A stretch of DNA of 64,000 nucleotides from Aporrectodea caliginosa (taxonomy: Eukaryota; Annelida; Clitellata; Crassiclitellata; Lumbricidae). Positions 38,701 to 51,700 of this stretch are shown here, one piece after another (positions within the stretch are counted from its first letter, which is position 1; each line of letters begins with the position of its first letter). The stretch lies in NCBI GenBank assembly GCA_020284085.1, contig JACEVL010000415.1, positions 448,501 to 512,500 of the forward strand, written 5' to 3'. Made by a program: the position numbers and the translations under genes. Below the pieces are notes generated by a model. It searched no databases. It was not told where the DNA came from and was given only the letters and a program-made list of their open reading frames with translations.

Positions 38701-41700
38701 GGATCTGGAAAGAACGGAGGTCCAGCTGAGAGAACAGCTATTGGAAGAGGCCAGGCTGAAGAGTCGAATTGCAGAGCTGGAAAGCGTGGAAGAGATGCTA
38801 AGAAGTCAGTTGGAGGAGTCGGAGAAGAACTTCAAGAACCAGCTGGATAAACTCTCGAGCACTGAGAAGACCGTGGCGGAGTTGAAAAAGGTTGAGAAAG
38901 AGCTGAGGAGTTCGGTTCAGATCGTGCAAGGAAACCTGGAAAAGGAATCTGCTGAAACGGACCAACTGAGGAACAAGATTTCTGAACTGGAGCTGATTCA
39001 GAGCGAGCTTCGTGGACGTCTGGCGGAAAAGGAACGCATTTTTAGCTCTCTCCAAGAATCCAAGAACCACTCTGAGCTCGAAAAAGACAAACTTTTGGCC
39101 CAGATTGACAATCTGGAACAGAGAAGTGAATTAAAGACTCAAGATATTGAAGAGATGAAGAAGAAGAGGAAAGTCGAAGAAGAAAAGTTTCTTGAGGAAA
39201 AGGTTCGCCTCGACAGAAGGGTCGCTGAACTCGAAGATGAGTGCGTCAGTCTGAAGGAATCACTGGAGAGCACGACGCGTAGGATGGATGCCAGGCAGAA
39301 GATGTTTGCGGAGAGGGAGGAGGACATGAGGAAGGAATGTGAGACTCGCAGGGATCAGCTGAACGCTCTCATGGGCACCGAAGAGGACCTTCTGGATCGC
39401 CTCAACGAACAGTTTACGAAGGAAAGGACCCTTAGAAAGGAACTCGAAGACCGTAAGAGAGACCTTGAGCAATGCGAAGAGAAGGTGAAGGTCTTCGAAG
39501 CAGCTCTCGACGAAGCGAAGTCGGAGGTAAATCAGGAGAAGAAAGTCCTTGAGGAGACGAAGACGGTGTGGCTGGAGGCGGAGAAACGCTTCTCTTCCAA
39601 GATACATGACCTTGAAAAGTCGTCAGCATTAATGAGCGCCAAGCTGTCCGTTCTTGAGGCGTCGAAAAGCCACACGGAACGTGAAGAATCGGATCTGAGG
39701 TTAAGGGTGAGGATCCTTAGAGAGGATGAGGTCCAGCACAAAGAGCGCATTGCCACGCTAGAGGGCAGCGACTCGAGGCTTCAACAAAAGGTGACAGATC
39801 TCGACGCGGTCAACTGCGCTCTAAAGGAATCGTTGAAGAGAGCTCACGAACTGCAGACACCATCCGAGTGCCACATCTACGTGACTGATCTGAACGATAT
39901 CCACGAGGGTCGTAATCCAAGAGGATCCGACGAGCAAGATCCGGTGATTAAATCTTCCATGTCCAAAGGATCCTTCATCTATCATCACATCCCGTCTGGA
40001 AAGGTTCACCAGCTGGACAAAATGACGAAGGTGGAATTGCTGTCGAAGATCTATCAGCTGGAACGGAAGGATGTAATGCAGAGGACGAAGATCCAGGAAC
40101 TGATGCAGAGTCTCGCATCGTTCAGGGAAGCAGTTGATGTAGCTGCAATCACCATGGAAGCAGACTCTCTCGTGCCAACAATCAGAGCTAAGGTTCGGTA
40201 ATACATTTCACGTGTGCATAGTATGCGTCTGTATGTAATGTATGTATGTACGATTGTACGTATGTATGTACGTATGTACGTAGGCCTACATGTCTTTTTG
40301 CAAACTGTTACAATTTTAATCAACAGCTGTTTGCTGACCTTTCTCTGTCTCTGATCGCAAACAATTCAAGACTTGTCTTTTTACAGTTACCGCGCATTTA
40401 ACGTTAATTAGAAAATGAGTGCTATATAAATATCTAAGTATTAATGGTAGTAATAGCAGCCATAACATTGAAAAAGCAACAATATTAATAACAATGATAA
40501 TGCAACGGTAGTGATAATTTCGGTACTGTATAGAGTCCACACTCAGTTTCTCAACAAGCCACTGATAGATAACTTAGATAAGTACAGGATATAGGTAAAG
40601 TACAGGTAAGTAGGCCTATCAGTTGGATTGGCGTAATTTAAATTAAATCTTTCGCATATACAGGACCTGACACTTGCAACCACCATGCCCGATTGGGCCA
40701 AGTGTGAACTGATGTGGAAGATGACGGCTCTCGAACTGAAAAAGAAAGAGTCCTACCTCAGGTATAACTCCGGATCAATAAATAAGTTTAATAACTTATT
40801 GTTTCGCGTAATGCAACCAACATCTGGTGTATTGCCGTTGAACCATAACTGATTATATCATTTTCTCTTTTATACCAATTCTGTAAACAATGAAAGTTCT
40901 ACATGGTCAGACAAGAAACATCTAAGAATGTATTAGCCTCATTTTTTATGTTAATATACCGTTGTGGCCTTGGTTATTAAATTTAATTATAGAAATGGCC
41001 AAATTTAGGTGATTAAATTTAATTGTAAACAGTTTTATTTATGTAGTTGTAAATTTTTTAATTAAGGCTGTTAAATTCAGTTATAAATAGTTAAATTTAG
41101 TTTATTAAATTTAGTTATAACTGATTAAATTTAAGTTATTAAATATAGCTACAAGCGTAGATGCTCATAAACCATCAGATAGATAGATTGAAGGAGAGAA
41201 TTACGGGCGGGTCTATGCACGCAGACAAACAATTAGCCGAAGTAGACCGACAGATGACGTAATGGTTAGTCTTGGTTTCTTTAGGTCGCAATTGCAAGAC
41301 GCCGTCGTAGCTTTCCAAGACCAGGAAGCAGACTACAAGAAAGAAATACAGGAACTGGAAGAAGATCTTCTGACCGCAAAGAAACGAGAATCCAGGTATA
41401 ATGCTGTCTATAGTGTTTACAGCGCGACCGAATGGTTAACGTAATGGAAGTCAAATGTAGCAATGCAAATGTACATGTTTTCCTATAGCGACCGTATATG
41501 GGGCCTCAACCCTATTCATTATTCAATGAATTGATCTGGTAAGATCCTTCACCTCCGCTGTCAGTTTAAACGAGTGCCATGCAATTTAAGGTCCTGTGTA
41601 CGGACCATGTTTACCCGATATTTAAATCTCTGAACAAGCCCCTTTCGGTGTGCAAGAGCGTCATTGAACTCTCAAAGGTCAACCTGGGGTCAGATTAATT

Positions 41701-44700
41701 TACAGAGTTGGTTATTTCTCACGTTAAAATTCAAGCTACCAGTAATGTGTGTACATTGTTGCGTATATCAATCACTAGCTGAAAAGGTACTTTGTTTGGC
41801 ACAAAAAGCATTTTTCGGAATTATTGCACTAGCCCAACTACATTTAGCACCACGTTCTTTCCTTTCACAGTTTCATCATACTAATATGCTTTAGATGTTC
41901 GTCATGTTAAATTGTTCATCGTCTTTCAATCTAGACTCCGTCTGCGGCTGTCTGCCTTTGATCCTTCTCACTCGCAGGAGCCTCAGTCGCTCGTCACGGC
42001 TCAGCGCCTCCAAGATGCCGTTCTGGAACTGGAATCTTCAGAGAAGAAGCTCAGTCGGCGAATTGAAGACCTCCAGGTGCTGGAAGAAGAGCTCAAGGAA
42101 AAGATCAGAAACAACTGGAAATCAAAGCCATTCGCTTTCTGCCCAGATTCAGCAGGCCAGTCAATGATGACTTAATGTATTTCAATCAATCAATCAATCA
42201 ATCAAAATTTATATAGCGCCCCCTCAAGATCCCTACTCAGAGGTGCTCTGTACTAACGACTGTTGGTATTATTTGATCTTATTCCAAATTCTATGCTATG
42301 CTGCGCTGTCGTACTCTGTGCTTTGTTAGTAACGACAAGTTGTACCTGCTCAATCGTATCACTTCCCCAGCAGCAGTCGTGTTTTCCGAACTTATTCAAT
42401 CATTTTGTTTCCTTGCCAAACGATAATCGGAGTTAGTGTCTGATTGCGGTGACGGTATCAGCAGAGCCGTTAGGGTAAGTCTCATTAGATACTTTTCTCG
42501 TCTTCAAATGTAGAGACTAGTTAATTATGACCTCGACAAAAGAGCGACTGTCCTAGTTACAACCGCTGAGTGAGGAAGACTTTCTAGTAATTCAGCTAAT
42601 CTTATTTGAAATTAAGATTAGAATGACTGATATAATATAGATGAGAGAAATGGCGATGGTTACTACCGTCTGATGCAGCATCTGATTCGACTTCCGGAAC
42701 TACTTAACTCCACCCGGATCCGCTACTATGGACACCTGGAGAAAAACTATTCGGATGGTCTTCTGGATAAACTCCGCAGTCTAGAAAGGTGATAAAGAAA
42801 AAACATTTCTATCACTTAGTAATACACTTTTACCGTTACGGTACTCATAGTATATTCAACACAGAATGTTTATTTAGGCATTTGCCATTCTAACTTTTAG
42901 GCCAAGGACTACTTACGTTCATGCGAGACAGAACATGAGCGGAAAATTACTTAACCAATAAAGTATCCAGCCCAGGAAAAGTGAAATTCATTCGCATGCG
43001 TTAATCGTGTCTGATGTGAAGTCAGAAGGTTAATTAAGACCGTCATTAAATCTGAATAAGAATAGCAGTTCCTTGTCAGAATCTCCGTCACAAAAGTAAT
43101 AACTGAAAAACAAAAACAATTAATTCGAATTACAATTATTTGGCTGCTATTTGCATTTCTTTAAGAAACGAGGTTGATGGGAGACAGAGGCTCCAGTGGA
43201 AATCCTTCTATTCCAATTCCGTGTTGGCAGCACTGGACTCACCGGAAGTAGTGATGCTAAAACTGAAGCTCGAAGAACTGGAAAACTCGGAAAAGCATCT
43301 AAAACAGCAGGTGATGACTAATGTCAATTTTCATTGTTCAAATTTGCTTCTCCATAAGCAAAAATTGAAACATTTAATCTGAAATAAAAAATTTCTGTAC
43401 GACTTACTGAAGCATATACATATATATAATTATATATATATAATATATATTATTTTAGATGTTGGACGGATGTAGCCACAGGATTTGATGATAATAGACC
43501 CCTCGACTGCGGTTCATATGTTCCAGCAGTAATCGAATACGCACTAAGATAATAAGTTTAAACTGACTTGTGACTAAATTAATATGATGTGCAAAGAACG
43601 CTCGAAACATGTGGTATTGTACAGTATTGTTGTATATTGTCCTTTTATTGTGTTATGTTGTATGGTATTGTACCGTAATGTGCTGTGTTGTGTGATATTA
43701 TATTGTATTGTGCTATTATATATTGTACTGTATTAGAGTCTGTATTGTACTATATTGCAGCAAAGCTAGTATGCAATCGTAGAAAATACGATCATGTAAC
43801 ACCATTGCTCCGTGATGTGTTGCATTGGCTTCCGGTGCGGTACCGGATAGAACATAAACTTGCACTACTTGTGTACAAGTCCCTGCATGGTGCGGCGCCG
43901 GGGTACCTTGCAGAATATTGTGTGAGTGTGTCGTCGACCAGAGCCGGACCTTCTTTGAGATCTGAGGCGAAGGGTGATCTGCAGGTGCGGAAATCAAGAA
44001 CAGGCTTTGGCGATCGTGCCTTTTCCGTGGCTGGACCCAGGTGCTGGAATAGCATTCCACCATCAATACGAGCTGCACCTACTACGGAGTCATTCAAATC
44101 CAGGCTCAAGACATATTACTTTGGAAAAGCGTATCTCTGATTCAGTGTTGAATTTGTTAAAGCGCCCTTGTAACGGCGTGTGCCGTGTTACGGCGCTGTA
44201 GAAATTGTCGTAGTCATTCATTCATTCATATATTGCGTTGTGTTGAGTTGCATTGTATAGAACGTGACGCACAGAATTCCAACCCCAGATGCAAAGGTGA
44301 ATGGCAGATGCTCTTCTATTCTAATCAATAGGTACGCAAGTAGAAAATTCTTGAACCGTTTCCCAGATTTTTCTCGATGGTGGACTTCTACTGTCCTGAG
44401 ATGATCTGACATTATCATAAAATGCTAAAGTGGAATGTGTTTGAATAATCGTGAGAGCTTGCACGTCAGCATGATGAGTAATTGATTACTGTTATTCTCT
44501 TGTTTCTTTTATTTTCCAGGTGGAAGAGTTGGAAGCCGACAGGGAACAACTTCATGAGAGATGTCGTCATGACAAGGGCGTCATTCACGAACTCAGCGTC
44601 AAGAATCGCGAGCAGCAACTCTCGGAATCCAGTCTTAAGGTCAAACTCTCTGGAATAGAAAACAACGAGTCCGAACTAGCGACTCGACTCAAGTCTACGA

Positions 44701-47700
44701 GTTCGAGGATGGCTGACATGGAAAAGATGATAAAAAAGCTTAGGTGCTCGGAAGATGTGTTGAAGGCAGAGCTTTCCAAAAAGCAACTATCCGAGGTTGA
44801 ATACAAGCGAAAGTTGGACTGTGCCTATGAGATCATCCATAATGGAGAAACGGAAGCGTCAAGGCTCAAGTTGGACGCCACTGAGTTGAGTCGGAAGGTT
44901 CAGACCTTGGAAGACACTCTCAGGAAATCACAGACGACGGAGCGATCGATGAGTGACGAGATCAAGAACCGTCTGGTCTCAGAGTCGGAGTTAAAGAGCA
45001 AGTTGACCGATGCAAAGGAGAGGTTGGAAGAGTCGGAAGAGCAGAAGAAGCAGCTGAGGAAAGAACAGCGCGAAATGACAGAAAAAGTCGAAGACCTCGA
45101 AAGCGCTTTGAGGAAATTCAAAGCCAGCGACGCCTATTTGAAAGAACAGGTCCAGGTTGTCCATAAATCTGAACGCGAGAGGAAATCGAAGCTGGAGAGC
45201 GTCATGGAAGCGCTGAGCGAAAAAGAAATGGAGCTGAAGAGACGGATGAAAGAGTTCCTGGAGGAAAAAGATCTACTCAAGAAGAACATCAATAAACTAC
45301 AGGCGCAGATCGAGGATATGGAGGACACGGCGTTGACAAGGAAACAGGCACTCAGTGATGCAGAGGACAGGGAAGTCAGTCTTCGAAAACGATTGACAAC
45401 CTTAGAGCATATGGTGGAAGCGTCGCATAGAAAGGAGACCGAACTGGAAAAGAGGAAAAGCGAACTGTCTGATAAGTTGGAAAAGGTGGAAGAGGAGAAT
45501 GCCAGCCTCTTGCAGGAGATATTAGAACAAAAGCGGGACAAGGAACGGTGCCTGGAAAGGATTGAGACATTGAATGGAACCGTGACTGAGCTCAAGGAAC
45601 GAGTGGCAACGACCACAGATAAGAATTCAGTCATGGAGACTTGGTTGTACGAGACCCGGGGAAAGCTGGAGACGAGCGAAAAGTGCTGGAAAAGTCAGAT
45701 GGAAGTCATGGAACAGGACGATCGTCGGATGCGTCAGAGGATCAGAGAGCTGGAATCTAAGGTAAGCGACAATTGATAAAAAATTTACCTGAAAGTGGAA
45801 GTATACTTTCAGCGCTTGGCTTTCAGTGGCGCTTTAGAAGTTTAGAGTTTATGAGAGATTGAAACAGAAAAACATATCACTGTCTGTTACCAACTTCGAT
45901 TGATTGGGTTCAGCATTGAAGAAATGCAAAGCAATCTGTCCTAAAAGTTTTTAATTTAATAACAGGTATTGAAGGATTCTCTTCGAGCGCAGTCTTCAAA
46001 ACAAAAGTCTTATGACGAAATTAAACTTTCAAATTACATAAGAAAAAGCCTCTATTGAACAATAGTTTTACAATACAATGGAGTATTTTCTAACATTTTC
46101 TAGCCTCTTGCAGCCACTCATAAGTGGCACAAAACTTTAAACAATTTAAAACAAATTTTTGCTCGTGGAAACTAATAGCTTCAGCTTGAATCTTGCATTT
46201 TAAATCATATGAACATTTTGTCGTATTAAGCAATAATAAAGCATAATATTCAGAAATGTTAAAACGAAATTAAAAACAAATGAGACATGGTAGCCGATTA
46301 GTTCGCCTACTATGCGAAGAGTATTCTGTCGTGTTCTGTCGAACACGGACGTGTTTGCACTTCTGGAAGTTTGAAGGAGGACAATATCAAATATAATAAT
46401 ACAAATGAAAATCTGGACAGTTACCTCTGGATATTTCATCACAGCGTCATTCCCTCTGGACAAAATTCTGCGTAATTTTAGTTGATTATCTATAGAGCAG
46501 AATAAAGGCCCACAAATGTTCGCGAATGAAATAAGTTACGAACTCTTTCAGTTTTCCAAACATATCCAAACAAATACCTTAGTCGTAAACCCACAGATTG
46601 TGCACGTTCTCTGAAGAAACCGAGGATGAACATTTCACGATTAAATGTTAACAGGTGAAGTTGAATGTTCGAAGTGCAGATGAACTCAGAACGAACAGCA
46701 AGTCAGTGCAAGTTCGAATGTCGCAGACATTTGCACTCAGCAAACTAACATCGGGTGAGTATCGGTTAATCTTAGTTCTACTCAAATAAGTTTAATTTCG
46801 ACGTTCCTTTACAGCATTTACAAAAGTCTGTTTTACTCTGCCTGTTATAATCTAGCCTAATATGAAAATTTCTATGGTTATCGGGTTTGTATTTGCATAC
46901 TTATCGGGTACCTGCCGATTTATCGGATATCTGCCATGGTATGGCGTTGTCTTGCGGGATTGGAACCGGAGTATTTTCAGGAGCTTTGCTTTGTCCAGCG
47001 CCGTGGCGTTCTTCACTCATCTAAGCGGGCTGAGCTCCTTGTCCCCGCTCGCGGACTTCTAGTAGGCAGCGCCGTGCTTTCCCTGTTGCTGGTCCTGCAA
47101 TTAATGGGCTTCTTGTGACTCTTCGCTGGTGCCCATTGACAGCACGTTTTATGCCAGCCTTAAGACTGTTCTTTTTAACCGGGGTTGAGTCGGGAGCACT
47201 TCTGAGTAGATATCCTTGAAGGGGCGCTATATAAATCACCTAAATTAATGAACGAAGAGTACCGTTATCACAAGGGATTGGCCAGTCGAGATCCATTAGA
47301 ATCTATCCAGAGACCGGAAGATATTGTCGTCTTATCCCGGTACTGAAAATATTTGAAAGTTGTCACCTTCACCTTTATGCTATACCCTCAGTACGAATTA
47401 CCTACTGTATGCTCAATTGATTTTCTCGTACGTACATACATACACCTTGTTTCTTCCCGCAACGGACATCTAGCCAACTTGAAGCACCTCAGTGTCATGC
47501 GTCATTGTCATTGTCATTGCACCTATTCTTCTTGTTGCTTGCAGATGACGTTGTCTACCTCATGCAGTCTCAGAAAGGCAAGTCAAACTGTTTTCTCTAT
47601 GTGTGATTATCGCGCAGAACAGTCCTGTAAAAAGCAAAACGTAAATAATAGTTGCAACTGTGTGAAAGATCAAGCGAGAGAGATCTTTACAGTCTAGGGA

Positions 47701-48758
47701 CCACTGCTGCTTAGGACGACGTGCTACAGGAACATTTGTCACATTCTATGACCAGTATAGGTTAAAGGGTCAGCTTGTCGACCTTTCGTAATTATAGACC
47801 TAATAATGTTAGCACATATATGTAGCGCCGTTACAAAGTAAAATTCTCAGAGGTGGTCCCAATTTAACAAAAAAAAAACGCAATCAAACAGACTGGTCTT
47901 CATCCGCTAGCGAAATAGAGGCAAATAAACAGGAGAGAAAAAAATCATGACAGCCTCTTCCATAATATCCAACTGAAAGAAAAACTTTAATCGGATGTGT
48001 TGGTCATTCTTATGCGTTTCTGGTGTAGAGTTCAAGAGAGCAATGACAATGCTCGAGTCTAGACATCCGTTCGTCTACAAAGAGTTCATGTCAACGATCC
48101 AGCCGAACAGCGTCCATCTGCGAGCACCATCGAGTGGCCGTCAAGGTCAGGGAGGAGGAGGATCAGGCGGACTAGCTGTAGGGCCAGGGGTTCTCGGCGA
48201 CAGCGTCATCTCCTGGGGTCCCTCTCCAAGGGAATCGGTGACGGACGAAGGCATCTTCTCCACAGCTGCAGATCCTTTCGACTCTTCACACAGCACGCAG
48301 GCCACTCATTTCCAGGTACGTATACAACTCCTACTTCATAGTGCATTCTATTATAATCTGACAATTTATATAGCGCTGTAGTTACAATGAATAGAGCATC
48401 AATCGATGTTCACTTCAAGTGAAACCCTGGTCAAGGTCACGCTTCGCTAGAAAATCCGATGAGTCAGAGAACCGGAAGTCAAGGTACGGATGGTAATAAA
48501 TCCGAAAGAGATGAGTTATAGCTATAGTTCGGAACGACAGAGCGCGAAAAACTATGCAATGGATCTAAAAGAATCGGACCACGCAACCGATAACCCCGAG
48601 AGCCCAACGCTGTTTTGATCCGAGGCATAGCACTAGTCAGTATGTTCTTTGATTTTCCTGGCATGATGGGTGAACAGTGAATTGAACTTGAATGGGTCAT
48701 TTTGGGGGTCATTCATCATCACATCGACATCCAATATTCTGTCTCCCACTGAATTACA

Positions 48759-48798
<40 letters not shown>

Positions 48799-51700
48799 GT
48801 GAAGTCAGCACTGGCACTAGACAAGACGTCTTTTGGCGTTTATGTTAGTAAACCCCTCTGACTTGACGCAGCGTTCGTGAATAAGCTGCTGCCCTGCGCT
48901 TGGCTTTCGAGTGGCGCTTTAGAAGTTTGGAGTTTACGATTTTAATACCAATTTCAATCAAAGAACTCGGTCTCTAACCAATTTCGTGGCTCATCTCCCT
49001 CTATCATCAATTTAATAGTATTTATAATAGTATCTATAAACTGTTGACGTTTTCTTCAGGCATCAGCAACAGCATCGAAGGCCGGTGCTACTATCGATGA
49101 GAGTGCAAGTCCTTGGAGCCTAAGAGCTGCCCCGTCCTCAACAACAAGAGTTAGCAGAGGCCATCGAGACGAGGAAAAGACCTTTCAGAATCGAAATCCT
49201 CTCTGGACTGAGATCGATGCCAACTTAGGCTGTAAGTTCTAATGTCAGTTCTATATTTCTCGGTACTTTAATTAAACACCAAAGCCTTCCCGCACAGAGC
49301 ATCCTCGCGCTTGGCTCGCAAAATATGTCTCTTACGAGAAAATGCCTCGTTGATCGCTTTTTATCCGCTCCACTTCCACTTGTGTGTTGCCACTTTTAGG
49401 TGTGTTTCTATGTAGATTCGTTATCATGGTCACGGACATCACCATCGTCGTTATCATCAGCATCGGTTCCTGACGCCATATTTAAATGCAAAGTCTTATA
49501 ACTATTTAGGCATTCTACTAAATTATATGTCACTAGTGATCTTCTGCATTAACACTGAACTCATCAGTTCAATGATGTTTGGAACAATTTAGCATTAACT
49601 TCTGACTGTAATTGTTAGGCTATAATTGGGTTATTTCCAGCTGATCTCGACGACGTCACGATGGCTGTGGATTTCTCGGATTCGACAGACGATGGCCTGT
49701 CCTTAGCTGCAAGGAATAAGCCTCCGTCGTCAGAGGTTCGCTTTGGATCAGCTTTCCCTAATTTCTGGGCTCCTGCCTTGAGAGGTGTTCCGGGAACCAG
49801 ACGATCAGAAGATACGCTGGTTCCTGACAAGGCAGAAGACAGTGGAGACGCCGGATCAGAAATGGCGGATGAAGAAAACTTCCGGGCGCCAGCTCGCTCC
49901 CATGGAAGTCGGTTTTCAGATCGACAAAATGTATGTCATACAAAACATGCTAGCATTCCAAATGCCCTTAATCAAATGACTTTTTTAGCCGAGTAATATA
50001 ACTACAACGTCTTTTATCTTTTGCAATAGGTTGACTTCCGTATAGGTAGTGAAACACTATACGAAAAAAGAGTGACATCAATCAAGACATCAGTCATTTC
50101 GCAGAGTTTTAAATACTAGGCCTAATTGATCGTTTGAAATTCACAAACACAATAATCCTATCCTACCAACACGGCACCAATTGTTTAATATAACTATTAT
50201 CCATTATCTCTCTCCGTAGCCAGTTATTTAAATAGAATGAAACGGGTACAATATTCTAATATGTATACAGGTCAAGATGCATGTAACAGCAGTTTATCGG
50301 ATTATTAGATAGATGCATGAAGTCAACCAAACCGGCGTTTTCCCAGCAGTCTTGTAGTTGTCCTCGAGACCAAGGTCTTGGTCTCGAGTGCACTCGCCTT
50401 CGTTTTTAAAAGTCTTGGTCTTGGTCTTGAGGTTTAAAGTCTTGGTCTTGGTCTTGGTTTTGAGGTTTTCAGGTCTTGACAACAAGACTGCTTCCCAATT
50501 AGTACAGCGAACTAAAACATCGCAATGTGTTTAGCGCAGCCATGGCTCTGAACGCAGCCAACATAATATAGCGCCATCTAGCGAATAAAAACGAAAGGAA
50601 TTTCATAAATCCAGTGGGCAGTATTTCGCATAACAACAAGGGGAATATTTCTATGAGATGTTTAAAAGAAGCGATTTTCGAGGCAAGTCGTTGGCTACCT
50701 CACCGCCAAACAAGGCAACTCGAGGACAGAGGTACAAATTATTTAAGAAGCCAAACGGAACATTAGGTCAGAAATTTGTTTTAGTGCAAGAGTTATATGG
50801 GCCTCCAGGACGGCCGCCTCCTCGTGGAATGGCTTGGATGATAGTATTGTCTCCGTGGACACTGTGACGGCTTTTAAGGGGGAAGCTAGGGAGAATGAGC
50901 TATTAAGTGATCCAGGTTAATTTGCTGTGGTTCTAACACAGAGTAAACGTCTTCTGAACCACTTAAAGCCGTTGTTATGTTATGTAATGCTTTTGAAGAA
51001 ATTTCTATTTCTGCTTTGATCCACGAGAGAGACTGAGACCGAGAGAGGCAGACAGCGAGGAAAGGATCAGGGAGAGATAAGTATGGAGGCATGCAGGAGG
51101 CAGGGAGAGGCAAGTAGACATACACAGAAACGAGAAGGGGACTGTGAAGTAGGAATAGATGAAGAGATGGAGGAGAGAGATAGAGGAGGGAGAGCGGAAG
51201 GCAAGAAAGGAAAATGAGAGAGCGTGGAGAGATATCGACAGAGAGGCAGGCAGGCCAGGAGGCAGGGAGGTAGAGACACTGGGTCACCGATAGCGAAGCA
51301 AGAGCAAGCGAGGAGCAACAGAGTGGTTTCCCTAGCATGGACATCGTGCCAAACAAGCGCTCATTTGTTCCGTGTAAAAGAGGCTCGTCTTCATAAATTG
51401 CTAAATTATTATTTATGAACTTTAGATGGATCCGTCAACGTTGCAACGTTCGAAAAGCCTCGAACCGAGGACCAACTATGTTCGTTCGAGACCACTTTCC
51501 AACGCAGCAGCCGCACCACAAGTCAAGCATTTCATTCCATCGATTGACTGTTCTTCTGGCGGACAACAACAACGCAGAGAAGTCACACCTCAACGCCCAC
51601 AAAGGTCAAATTACATCATCATCATCATCATCATCATTCTACTCTTGAATAAAAAAAAAAGAAAAATAAATGATCATCGTTACCGTCATCACCTTTACCG

